Source of the DNA: SURF-24 sp964537965
GTDB lineage: Bacteria > Bacteroidota > Ignavibacteria > Ignavibacteriales > SURF-24
DNA length: 26,577 bases
NCBI GenBank assembly: GCA_964537965.1
Contig: CAZIDB010000040.1
Location: 1 to 26,577 of the forward strand
Direction of reading: 5' to 3'
Shown here: positions 7,396-14,627 of the stretch, one piece after another
Layout: each line of letters begins with the position of its first letter
Position numbering within the stretch: the first letter of the stretch is position 1
Program-made: the position numbers and the translations under genes
The notes under the pieces: model-generated
Told to the model about the DNA's origin: nothing
Database searches by the model: none
The model's input: only the letters and a program-made list of their open reading frames with translations

Positions 7396-8640
7396 ATGAA
7401 GAATTTAATCTTATTCGTTTTCTCATTTACATTTAGCTTTCTATTTCTACAGTGTAATGATCAGATTACTCAGTACGAGGGGGATTCTGTAAGGGAGCTA
7501 TCTACCCAGGAAAAGAAGGTATCAGGTTCAAGCGAGGATTTTGGTTTGAAGTTATTCAGGAAGACAAATGAATTAGAAACAGGTAAAAATATTTTTATAG
7601 CTCCCTTAAGTGTTTCTTATGCATTAGGAATGACACTGAACGGTGCAAACGGTGAAACCTATAATGCGATGCTTAATACGCTTGAGCTAAACGGATTATC
7701 TCAAAGTGAAATCAATCAATCCTTCAAATCCCTGATGCAGTTACTCACTTCAATCGATCCGAAAGTTAATTTTCAGATTGCAAACTCCATCTGGTATACA
7801 AATGATCTGACTGTAAAAGATGAATTTGTATCTGTAAATAAGAATTATTTTGATGCGTTGGTGAAAGGACTGGATTTCAATGATCCTATGGCTGCTAAAA
7901 CAATTAACAGTTGGGTAAACGAAAACACAAATGGCAAGATACAAGAAATTGTTGAGGATCCTATTAAAAATGATTTAATGATGTTTTTGATTAATGCAAT
8001 TTATTTTAAGGGAAGCTGGAAATACCAGTTCGATCCAAAATATACAAGTGATGACTACTTTTATCTTTCCGATGGTTCTCAAATCAACTGTAAAATGATG
8101 AAGGTAAAAAGCAATTACAAATATTTATCAATGGATGAATGCCAGATTATTGAACTGCCATACGGAGACGGCAATTATTGTATGAATATATTTCTACCAA
8201 AAATTGGTTCTGATATAAACTCATTCATTGAAGACCTGACAGCAGATAAATGGAACAACTGGCTTGCTGAAATGAGTGAAACCGAAGTAAATCTTTTCCT
8301 GCCAAAATTTACCTTGGAATATAAGCTTGAGATGAAAGATGTACTAAGTGCATTGGGTATGTCTGTTGCATTTACCGGAGATGCTGATTTTACAAGAATG
8401 CATGAACCCAGCGAGTTATGCATTGGTGCAGTTAAACATAAAACTTTCGTTGAGATTAATGAAGAAGGTACTGAGGCTGCAGGTGTAACATCTGTAGAAA
8501 TGGTTAGAACATCAATCGGAGATAATAATAAAGAAGTATTTATGCAGATTAACCATCCATTTGTACTTTTAATAAAAGAGAAAAACAGTAACGCAATTCT
8601 GTTTATCGGAAAGATTATCAATCCATCATTAGCAAATTGA
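7396..8640 (+). CDS. Serpin-family protease inhibitor, lipoprotein
   Basis: Serpins trap serine or cysteine proteases by a suicide-substrate loop insertion. The longest frame begins at TTG 7384, but ATG 7396 (MKNLIL) has GGAG six bases upstream and gives 414 residues. The N-terminus is a lipoprotein signal with lipobox FLQC (C20), so the protein should be lipid-anchored. The serpin fold markers are present: IFIAPLSVSYALGMTLNGA (about 67-84), FLINAIYFKGSW (197-208), ELPYGDG (253-259), the hinge EEGTEAAGVTS (356-366) and INHPFVLLI (385-393). The small residues at P12-P9 (AAGV) suit an inhibitory serpin. Taking G358 as P15, P1-P1' is T372-S373 with R371 at P2; a one-residue shift would put Arg at P1. 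The next gene starts 9 bases downstream, so they probably share a transcript. Confidence 0.95.
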   Translation: MKNLILFVFSFTFSFLFLQCNDQITQYEGDSVRELSTQEKKVSGSSEDFGLKLFRKTNELETGKNIFIAPLSVSYALGMTLNGANGETYNAMLNTLELNGLSQSEINQSFKSLMQLLTSIDPKVNFQIANSIWYTNDLTVKDEFVSVNKNYFDALVKGLDFNDPMAAKTINSWVNENTNGKIQEIVEDPIKNDLMMFLINAIYFKGSWKYQFDPKYTSDDYFYLSDGSQINCKMMKVKSNYKYLSMDECQIIELPYGDGNYCMNIFLPKIGSDINSFIEDLTADKWNNWLAEMSETEVNLFLPKFTLEYKLEMKDVLSALGMSVAFTGDADFTRMHEPSELCIGAVKHKTFVEINEEGTEAAGVTSVEMVRTSIGDNNKEVFMQINHPFVLLIKEKNSNAILFIGKIINPSLAN

Positions 8641-8649
8641 AATACCATT

Positions 8650-9123
8650 ATGAAGCTAAATAAATACCTCTTTCTGATTATAGTCTCATTAGTTATGCTT
8701 GGGTGCAAAGATAAAATAACTTCGCCAGATTATAGTTCAATTAAAAATCCAAGAGAAAGATGGAAGGCATATGGATTTGCCAAATACACAATAGAACAAC
8801 AGCGTCTTTGCTTTTGTCCTTTCCGTGGTAATATAGTCTTACTTAAAATTTATGAAGACAATATTGTTGCGGCAAAGCATACAGATAATGAAGATGATGT
8901 TAACCAAAACGAAATTCAAATTTATAAAACAGTTGATGAGCTTTTTGATTTTATCGAAACGCTGAAGGACGGAAATGCTGACAGCCTCATCGTACAGTAT
9001 GATTCTACTTACGGTTATCCAACCAACATCTATGTTGATTTCATTAAAAATGCGGTTGATGATGAACTGTGTTATAATTCTTCTAACTTAAAACCGGTAT
9101 TATTCAAGGAGAGATCGAAATGA
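8650..9123 (+). CDS. DUF6174-like lipoprotein
   Basis: A 157-residue predicted lipoprotein: signal residues 1-18 with lipobox MLGC (C19). The mature part has the layout I associate with DUF6174: RWKAYGFAKYTIEQQRLCFCP (the CFCP at 54-57), then a beta-rich section with YKTVDELFDFIE (92-103), and a C-terminal VQYDSTYGYPTNIYVDF (115-131) followed by DDEL. These are small envelope proteins of unknown function. The domain name is from memory; the CFCP and YD-x-x-YGYPT motifs are seen directly. It is 9 bases after the serpin stop and overlaps the next gene by four bases (ATGA), so serpin, this protein and the barrel are likely one operon. Confidence 0.8.
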   Translation: MKLNKYLFLIIVSLVMLGCKDKITSPDYSSIKNPRERWKAYGFAKYTIEQQRLCFCPFRGNIVLLKIYEDNIVAAKHTDNEDDVNQNEIQIYKTVDELFDFIETLKDGNADSLIVQYDSTYGYPTNIYVDFIKNAVDDELCYNSSNLKPVLFKERSK

Positions 9124-10922
9124 AGAAATTATTTATGTTAATAATAATTGCCAGTTCAATTTCCTTTTCACAATATTACAATGAAAGAACTACAGAGCAG
9201 AACTTTGAAAATTCAGAGCTTTATTTTAACAGCTATTTCCTGAATCCTTACGGATTAAGTAACTTTAAAAATTCCACAGTAGGTTTAATTAATGATCCGT
9301 TCCTGAATTTATATCTCAATCCTGCAAACATTCCTCAAATGGATAATTCAGATTTTCATTTCTATGTTGATTTCAGAGGTGACAGAACTTCATCTGAAGT
9401 TGTTGATGAATATGTTACTCCAAACTATTATACAATGGATTTATATTATCGTCCTTATTACGACAGGCGCTGGATTGTCAATTCAAGGAGTGAACCTGAA
9501 CCAACTTTTTCATTTGGATTGCTTACATATCCAATAAAGGAATTTACTGACAGGTTGTTTATTGGAGGAACCTACCAGATGATACATCGTAATGAAAAGT
9601 TTTATACAATGCCGTACAACATTTATAACTCCCGTTATTTATATGATTCCTTTGGCGCAAAGAATGAAGTTGCTGATATTACAATAATTGACAGGTACTC
9701 AGCAAAAGATGAAATGATGAATGAAGGTCATCTGTTTTCTGCTTTCCTGGGATATAAAATTCTTGACAACCTGAATGCGGGAATTTCACTGAGTGGTGTT
9801 ACTCATTCACGTGAAGGCGGCTATCTGAATTCCAATAAAGATGATTACGGAAATGTGGATAATAATATTTCTGAAAATTCAGAATCGCGTGAACGGAACC
9901 AGAACTATCATCATCTTGATTTTTCAGGCGGATTAAGCTATGCTCTTACTTCAAACATCATCCTTGGTTTAAAGCTGGGTATGCTTAGCGGTAAAGCAGA
10001 TCAGGATTACTCTTCCGGTAACTACTACTTCTATCAATATAAAGAACCGAACGTTACTCCTGAATGGAGTAAGAGTTATTCTAATTCAAATACTGTTCAG
10101 AAGTGGAACCAGGATGGTAACGTTAAATATGTAAGCATTAACTTCACCAGAAAACTGAACAATAAAGAAATTCTTGGCTACTATAAATATTCAACTACCA
10201 ATATCGATTTGGCAACAACTTCGGATATAATTGATACATCCGATTATTCTTCAAGATACATTTATACCTATGATAATACAGTGTACACATATCATGGAAA
10301 TTCTTTAACAAGAGATATAAGAACCGGAACAGGTACTCGAGAAAATAAAAAGAACGAAGCTGGATTATTCTTCAGATGGAAGCTTACGGAAAATAGTATC
10401 GTGTCGCTAGGATTTTATTATCAAAGATCAAAGTCTGATGTAATAAGCAATGAACCAGTTTACGCTTTAAGAACGTCTGATCATCATAGCAATAGCAGTA
10501 ATCAGAGTTACAATTATGATTACACAATGTATCAATTGGAGCAGAAACGTTTAGAATGGCAATACACCTCAGACTATTCAACATTTCAGGTTCCTATTGT
10601 AGCTAATATAAAATTGAGCAATCATTTTTCACTAATGCTTGCAGTCAACAGAGTTCTTGAAGATTGGGAAATAACAGATGTCACAACTGCCTATTTAACA
10701 GTCAGGCGCAGGATTGAAAACGGTGTAACAAAAGAAGAAACAAATTTTGGTGAACGTTACACGCAACCAGCGCAAAAGATAACAGAGAATAAAACTGATT
10801 TCATTACTAAGCTTGATGTTACTGTTTCACCTGAGTTTAAGATCAGTCTGCTTGTAGATCCTGAATGGGAGCACAATTTCAGAGTAGCGCAGTGGTGGCT
10901 AAGTTTTAATGCAGATTTGTAA
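9120..10922 (+). CDS. Predicted outer-membrane beta-barrel protein, 600 residues
   Basis: A signal peptide at residues 1-17 (KKLFMLIIIASSISFS, cleavage before Q18) precedes a long, Tyr-, Asn- and Ser-rich mature chain. Many alternating-polarity segments end in aromatic residues (for example FSFGLLTYPI, LSAFLGYKILDNLNAGISLSG, GLFFRWKLTENSIVSLGFYY, FSLMLAVNRVLEDW). Near residues 50-75 it has GLINDPFLNLYLNPANIP, like the 'NPA' start of barrels in this phylum (FadL/PorV-like OMPs begin in a similar way). The chain ends WWLSFNADL, so the classical terminal aromatic residue is not the very last one. It starts within the stop codon of the preceding lipoprotein gene (ATGA), suggesting translational coupling and a joint function. 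I do not recognise the family; an outer-membrane location is inferred. Confidence 0.65.
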   Translation: MKKLFMLIIIASSISFSQYYNERTTEQNFENSELYFNSYFLNPYGLSNFKNSTVGLINDPFLNLYLNPANIPQMDNSDFHFYVDFRGDRTSSEVVDEYVTPNYYTMDLYYRPYYDRRWIVNSRSEPEPTFSFGLLTYPIKEFTDRLFIGGTYQMIHRNEKFYTMPYNIYNSRYLYDSFGAKNEVADITIIDRYSAKDEMMNEGHLFSAFLGYKILDNLNAGISLSGVTHSREGGYLNSNKDDYGNVDNNISENSESRERNQNYHHLDFSGGLSYALTSNIILGLKLGMLSGKADQDYSSGNYYFYQYKEPNVTPEWSKSYSNSNTVQKWNQDGNVKYVSINFTRKLNNKEILGYYKYSTTNIDLATTSDIIDTSDYSSRYIYTYDNTVYTYHGNSLTRDIRTGTGTRENKKNEAGLFFRWKLTENSIVSLGFYYQRSKSDVISNEPVYALRTSDHHSNSSNQSYNYDYTMYQLEQKRLEWQYTSDYSTFQVPIVANIKLSNHFSLMLAVNRVLEDWEITDVTTAYLTVRRRIENGVTKEETNFGERYTQPAQKITENKTDFITKLDVTVSPEFKISLLVDPEWEHNFRVAQWWLSFNADL

Positions 10923-10974
10923 GTGGAAAAAAGTCAGTCAGTACTTTCAATGGTTTATTAATTATAAGTTGAAT

Positions 10975-11483
10975 ATGAAACAATCTTTGGCAACTTTTGC
11001 AGTACTTTTATTGATTTTAAATTCCGGTTGCAATATAACTGAAACGGTAGAAGGCAAACCCTGGTTGGATAAACTGATAGATCAGATTAAAAGTGAAAAG
11101 GTAACTAATCCCCCGTCTTCAATCTGGAGGTACGAATATAAAGGAAGAATCGTTTACTTCAGACCACAGATTTGCTGTGATCAGTTTAGTTATTTATATG
11201 ATGAAAATGGAAATATAATTTGCGCTCCGGATGGTGGTTTTACAGGCANNNNNNNNNNNNNNNNNNNNNNNNNNNNNNNNNNNNNNNNNNNNNNNNNNNN
11301 NNNNNNNNNNNNNNNNNNNNNNNNNNNNNNNNNNNNNNNNNNNNNNNNTTATATGATGAAAATGGAAATATAATTTGCGCTCCGGATGGTGGTTTTACAG
11401 GCAGAGGTGACGGACGTTGCCCGGATTTCTTTTCAGAAAGAACAAATGAAAAATTAATCTGGATGGATAAACGAACTCGCTAA
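10975..11483 (+). CDS. Small cysteine-rich lipoprotein (DUF6970-like), broken by an assembly gap
   Basis: ATG 10975 opens a lipoprotein-like protein (lipobox NSGC, C19) that runs into 100 Ns and resumes to the TAA at 11481-11483. The 55 bases on each side of the Ns are identical. If the Ns and one copy are removed (155 bases), 354 bases remain in frame, giving an uninterrupted protein of 117 residues. Counting in that product: PWLDKLIDQIKSE (29-41), WRYEYKGRIVYF (51-62), ICCDQF (66-71), LYDENGNIICAPDGGFTGRG (74-93) and CPDFF (97-101). The CCDQ...YD.NG..IC.PDGG..G.GDG.CPDF pattern matches what I recall as DUF6970 of Bacteroidota, of unknown function. As deposited, the frame would be mis-called as two overlapping fragments. 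It lies 52 bases after the barrel gene and 23 bases before the next lipoprotein. Confidence 0.8.
11194..11248 (+). repeat. Left copy of a 55-bp perfect duplication at the scaffold gap
   Basis: Identical, base for base, to 11349-11403. It abuts the N run directly. Its length of 55 matches a common assembler k-mer size, so it is best read as the end overlap of two contigs. Confidence 0.95.
11249..11348. other. Scaffold gap of exactly 100 Ns
   Basis: One hundred consecutive Ns, the conventional length for a gap of unknown size. Both flanks are the same 55 bases, which indicates that no sequence is really missing here. Confidence 0.99.
11349..11403 (+). repeat. Right copy of the 55-bp perfect duplication
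   Basis: Same 55 bases as 11194-11248, starting at the first base after the Ns. The sequence diverges immediately after (agaggtgacgg), as expected at a contig-end overlap. Confidence 0.95.
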
Positions 11484-11506
11484 TAAATTTATTTTTCAGG
11501 TGAAAT

Positions 11507-12055
11507 ATGAAAAATGCTTTTAAGCTTACTACTATTTTAGTTTTTATATTTATTGGTGGATGCAAAAAAGAATTCCCTACAGAACAAAAAAATATTTTAA
11601 TTGATGGTGGCTCAATTGCAATTCCAATCGTTTATATGAATTCATTTGAATCTGCCATTGATACAATTGGATGGCAGGGTTTGTATCAATATATGATTGT
11701 TGATGATGCTGCTCCTAACTGTGGAAATAAATCATTGAAAATTGGCGGAGGATGTATTTTTCCAACCGCAACGATTGATTTTGATTCAACATTGAGCGGA
11801 CATTCATATAAATTATCCTGCTGGGGTAAGGTTGGTAAAAATGGTGGAAAGTTATTTTTGACTACATCAGATGATGAATCATTCTCTCCTGCATTTACAA
11901 CTATTAATGTGACCGATACTGTCTGGACACATTATGTAACAGACACTTCTTTTTATTGCGCTGCAAATAAAAGGCTGCGCCTTGGAATATTTTCCGGTGG
12001 AGATAATCCTTCACACATATATGTTGATGGGATTGCAATCGTACAAACTGATTAA
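11507..12055 (+). CDS. Hypothetical lipoprotein with a carbohydrate-binding-like beta-sandwich
   Basis: 182 residues. Residues 1-18 form a lipoprotein signal with lipobox IGGC (C19) followed by KKE. The mature part is beta-rich and has the look of a jelly-roll carbohydrate-binding or discoidin-like module: NSFESAIDTIGWQG (about 45-58), a central NKSLKIGGG, SGHSYKLSCWGKV with a Trp, TDTVWTHYVTD, and a C-terminal PSHIYVDGIAIVQTD, where family members typically end with IYVDDI. Two cysteines (C72 and C80) could form a disulfide. No catalytic residues stand out. It lies 23 bases after the gapped lipoprotein gene and 37 bases before the T9SS-sorted protein, which has a similar FSTGNDGW...VWICIGTDSG domain; the two may be functionally related. 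The fold is inferred from pattern only. Confidence 0.6.
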   Translation: MKNAFKLTTILVFIFIGGCKKEFPTEQKNILIDGGSIAIPIVYMNSFESAIDTIGWQGLYQYMIVDDAAPNCGNKSLKIGGGCIFPTATIDFDSTLSGHSYKLSCWGKVGKNGGKLFLTTSDDESFSPAFTTINVTDTVWTHYVTDTSFYCAANKRLRLGIFSGGDNPSHIYVDGIAIVQTD

Positions 12056-12092
12056 CTATTTTTGAAATGATATTACTAAAAGAGTAAACATA

Positions 12093-13109
12093 ATGATACC
12101 AAACAGGTTAAAATATTTTACAGCGCTTATTTCATTAATGTTTTTAACGTTACAACGTAACGCTGATGCGCAGACATTTGTATCCGATTTTTCAACCGGC
12201 AATGATGGATGGACAGGCGATTTTGCAGATTACCCGGTTTCTGATTCGCTCTTTTATGAGCTTCAGTTTTATCGTGCAAAACTTCCCTCTCCACTCGATA
12301 CAAACCAATTTGCACTGATGATTTCCGGCAATAACCATAGTGATGATTTATTTATGTTCATTAAAAGAAAGATAACCGGTCTTTCACCTAATTCAACTTA
12401 CCAATTATTTATAAGTGTTGATTTTGCTTCAAAGTATCCAACAAACGCTATTGGCGCTGGAGGTACGCCGGGTGAAGGTGTAAGAATAAAAGCCGGCGCC
12501 ACATTGATTGAACCTGCAAAAATTATAGCTGACTCATATTACAGGATGAACATTGATAAAGATAATCAGAGTAATCCCGGCGCTGATATGGATACAATCG
12601 GTCATGTTGGTGTAACAGATACAACCACTATATTTACAATTATTAACAGGAATAATTCCGGACACCTTTTTACAATTAAAACAGATTCCAAAGGAGAAGT
12701 CTGGATTTGCATTGGTACTGATTCCGGCTTTGAAGCTACAACAACTCTTTATTATAAGAAGATTACACTTACATTTAATTCAATTACAAGAATTGATGAT
12801 AACAAAGCAAATAATTATAAATATGCCATTCACCAAAATTTCCCTAACCCATTTAATAATACTACAACAATTTCTTACTCGCTCGCTCAAAATGGATTTG
12901 TATCATTAAAAATTTACAACATCCTTGGCAACGAAATAACAACACTCGTAAGTAAATTTCAACCAGCCGGGAAATATGAAGTTGAATTTTCCGCCGAAGG
13001 CGGATCCGCCTCTGGCGGAAATGCAGAAAATCTTCCAAGCGGTTTTTATTTATATGAGATTAAAACCGGTAATTTTTCTGAGTTCAGAAAACTCATTCTG
13101 CTTAAATAG
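12093..13109 (+). CDS. T9SS-sorted secreted protein with beta-sandwich domain
   Basis: 338 residues. Signal peptide about 1-26 (ALISLMFLTL..NADA before Q27), a mature beta-rich domain (about 28-230: FSTGNDGWTGDFADYP, ITGLSPNSTYQLFISVDF, GEVWICIGTDSGFEATTTLYYKKI) and a type A T9SS C-terminal sorting domain at about 242-338. The sorting domain shows YAIHQNFPNPFNNTTTISYS, then VSLKIYNILGNEITTLV and LPSGFYLYEIKTGNF, ending FRKLILLK. The protein should be exported through the outer membrane and anchored or released after CTD cleavage. Residues 302-311 (EGGSASGGNA) interrupt the sorting domain and are encoded by a GC-rich palindrome; without them it would read FSAENLPSGFY, the usual form. The mature domain resembles carbohydrate-binding modules but I cannot name its ligand. 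Confidence 0.9.
   Translation: MIPNRLKYFTALISLMFLTLQRNADAQTFVSDFSTGNDGWTGDFADYPVSDSLFYELQFYRAKLPSPLDTNQFALMISGNNHSDDLFMFIKRKITGLSPNSTYQLFISVDFASKYPTNAIGAGGTPGEGVRIKAGATLIEPAKIIADSYYRMNIDKDNQSNPGADMDTIGHVGVTDTTTIFTIINRNNSGHLFTIKTDSKGEVWICIGTDSGFEATTTLYYKKITLTFNSITRIDDNKANNYKYAIHQNFPNPFNNTTTISYSLAQNGFVSLKIYNILGNEITTLVSKFQPAGKYEVEFSAEGGSASGGNAENLPSGFYLYEIKTGNFSEFRKLILLK
12988..13021 (+). repeat. GC-rich palindromic insertion inside the T9SS sorting domain
   Basis: Two abutting 6-bp hairpins, tccgcc-gaa-ggcgga (12990-13004) and tccgcc-tct-ggcgga (13005-13019), share a perfect 12-bp palindrome at the centre (ggcggatccgcc, 12999-13010). Outer arms extend the pairing to 8 bp (tttccgcc with ggcggaaa). 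It is strikingly GC-rich against AT-rich surroundings. The extra coding length is 30 bases, ten codons in frame. Confidence 0.75.
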
Positions 13110-13184
13110 AACTTAAGCTTGTAAACTATGTGCGAAATAATTTGCTGCAAGAACAGTTGAATGAATTATCGAACATACATATTT

Positions 13185-13192
13185 TAAGTTTG
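13185..13192 (+). promoter_or_regulatory. Possible Bacteroidota-type -7 element upstream of the histidine kinase
   Basis: TAAGTTTG fits the TAnnTTTG -7 consensus known from Bacteroidetes primary-sigma promoters and lies 19 bases before the ATG at 13212. No TTTG element sits at the right distance upstream, and use of this consensus in this lineage is assumed. Confidence 0.2.
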
Positions 13193-13211
13193 GAAAATAT
13201 TTGATTAGTTA

Positions 13212-14627
13212 ATGACCGGCATGAAAAACATAATTAAGAATAATTATTACAGGATCAGAATTATCCTGATATTCAGTTTCTTTTCATTTACTCTTGTATT
13301 AGTCGCATCAAGGATTAGTTATTATTTTGTCAAGGATTTATACCTGAACCAGGTAAGCAAGCAAATTTTCAGCACATCAAAAATTATTGCGGATAACATT
13401 AAAGCAAATGATTTGTTTCTTCTTCAACTTGGAATACCAACAGATTATACTTTAAAGGAATTCGATAAAATCACTACACCGTTTATCAGGTTCGGAACAA
13501 TTAAAAATATTTTTATCTTTGATAAAGAACTGAACGTTTTAATTCATTCTCCGGATAGAAACCTGATTGGTAAAAAAGAAAACTACCTTTTACTTAACAA
13601 GAAAGAGATTGACGAATTAAAAAATAAGGAAGCTACTTCATCCCTGCCTTTTCTTGGTGAAGATAAAAAATGGTACCTGTGGGGGTTTTACAGATTTAAT
13701 GATAACCTTTGGCTTGGAATCCAGGAGAGAGCAGATAATCTTGAAAAGGTTGATGATTTCTCTAAATTGTTTTGGTATATCGGCCTGTCCGGAGTATTGC
13801 TTTCAGTCTTTCTTGGTTGGATACTTGCTAAAAACATTACTAAGCCGGTTAATAAATTAGTTGAATTTAGTAACCAGATCGGAAAAGGAAATTTATTTTA
13901 TAAAAAACCGGGGAAAATCTATGGTGAAATTAAAGTCCTTGCAGATGCTTTAGATAAAATGCGAAATGATTTACAAATGAACCAAAAGGAAAAAGAAGAT
14001 TTGTTAGCACAGATTGCACATGAAATCAGGAATCCTCTTGGCGGTATTGAGCTATTAGCAAATCTTACAAAGGAAGATTTACTACAGGGAAAGGTAAATC
14101 CTGATTACTTAGATAGAATTTTAAAAGAAGTAGGCGGATTAAAATCATTAATAACAGCATTCCTGAATTACAGCCGGCCGGTGCTTACAGATGTAAAAGT
14201 TATTGATCTTGAGGAAATGTTTAAAGAAATGAATGAATCATACAGGAAAGATCTTGCTGATAAAAACGTTGCTCTGCTGCAAAACATTGAATTGAAGAAA
14301 ATTTATTTTGATTACAACCATCTCAAGCGGATTTCGGAAAACCTTATAAAGAATGCAATTGAATCATGCCCGGTTAACGGAGTAATTGAAATAAAATCTT
14401 TCCATGAAGACGGTAATCTTAAAATAGCTGTTACCGATAATGGAAATGGTATAGATATAAATGACCGGGCAAAATTGTTTGAACCTTTCTTTACAACAAA
14501 AAAAGACGGAACCGGGTTAGGTCTTGCTATAAGTAAAAAACTATGCAAAGAAAATAATGCAGATATTATTTATTCCGAAAATTTTCCCAGGGGAAGCATT
14601 TTTACAATAACAAAAAGTGAAAATTAA
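13212..14627 (+). CDS. Membrane sensor histidine kinase, NtrB/AtoS type
   Basis: 471 residues. Membrane segment 1 (about 17-36), a periplasmic sensor of about 145 residues (41-185) with Cache/PAS-like pattern NIFIFDKELNVLIHSPDRNLIGK, membrane segment 2 (about 187-206), HAMP (ILAKNITKPVNKLVEFSNQI, then about 45 more residues), HisKA with phospho-acceptor H270 in AQIAHEIRNPLGG, and HATPase: N-box NLIKNAIES (377-385), G1 DNGNGI (409-414), F-box FEPFFTTK (423-430), G2 GTGLGL (433-438). All catalytic boxes are intact. The HE-x-RNPL phospho-acceptor motif and the partner regulator place it with kinases that drive sigma54 activators. A second ATG at 13221 is an equally possible start. Its stop codon abuts the regulator start with no spacer. 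The ligand is unknown. Confidence 0.93.
   Translation: MTGMKNIIKNNYYRIRIILIFSFFSFTLVLVASRISYYFVKDLYLNQVSKQIFSTSKIIADNIKANDLFLLQLGIPTDYTLKEFDKITTPFIRFGTIKNIFIFDKELNVLIHSPDRNLIGKKENYLLLNKKEIDELKNKEATSSLPFLGEDKKWYLWGFYRFNDNLWLGIQERADNLEKVDDFSKLFWYIGLSGVLLSVFLGWILAKNITKPVNKLVEFSNQIGKGNLFYKKPGKIYGEIKVLADALDKMRNDLQMNQKEKEDLLAQIAHEIRNPLGGIELLANLTKEDLLQGKVNPDYLDRILKEVGGLKSLITAFLNYSRPVLTDVKVIDLEEMFKEMNESYRKDLADKNVALLQNIELKKIYFDYNHLKRISENLIKNAIESCPVNGVIEIKSFHEDGNLKIAVTDNGNGIDINDRAKLFEPFFTTKKDGTGLGLAISKKLCKENNADIIYSENFPRGSIFTITKSEN

Noticed and set aside
8175..8708. 177-codon minus-strand frame across the serpin 3' end
   Set aside because: It is antisense to a certain serpin gene, has no ribosome site or recognisable motif, and the composition is that of a reverse-complement shadow.
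10909..10977. Earlier ATG at 10909 for the gapped lipoprotein
   Set aside because: It overlaps the barrel gene and would place 22 residues before a lipoprotein signal; ATG 10975 gives a proper signal sequence.
11194..11403. True tandem duplication within the lipoprotein gene
   Set aside because: Both copies touch the Ns exactly, are identical, and have the length of a common assembly k-mer; removal restores a clean frame.
13100..13118. Hairpin gcttaa/ttaagc at the end of the T9SS gene as a terminator
   Set aside because: AT-rich 6-bp stem with 7-base loop and no T-run; too weak to call.
13130..13160. Sigma54 promoter before the histidine kinase (tgtgcg...tttgct)
   Set aside because: The TTGC half fits but the GG dinucleotide at -24 is missing, so the key contacts are absent.
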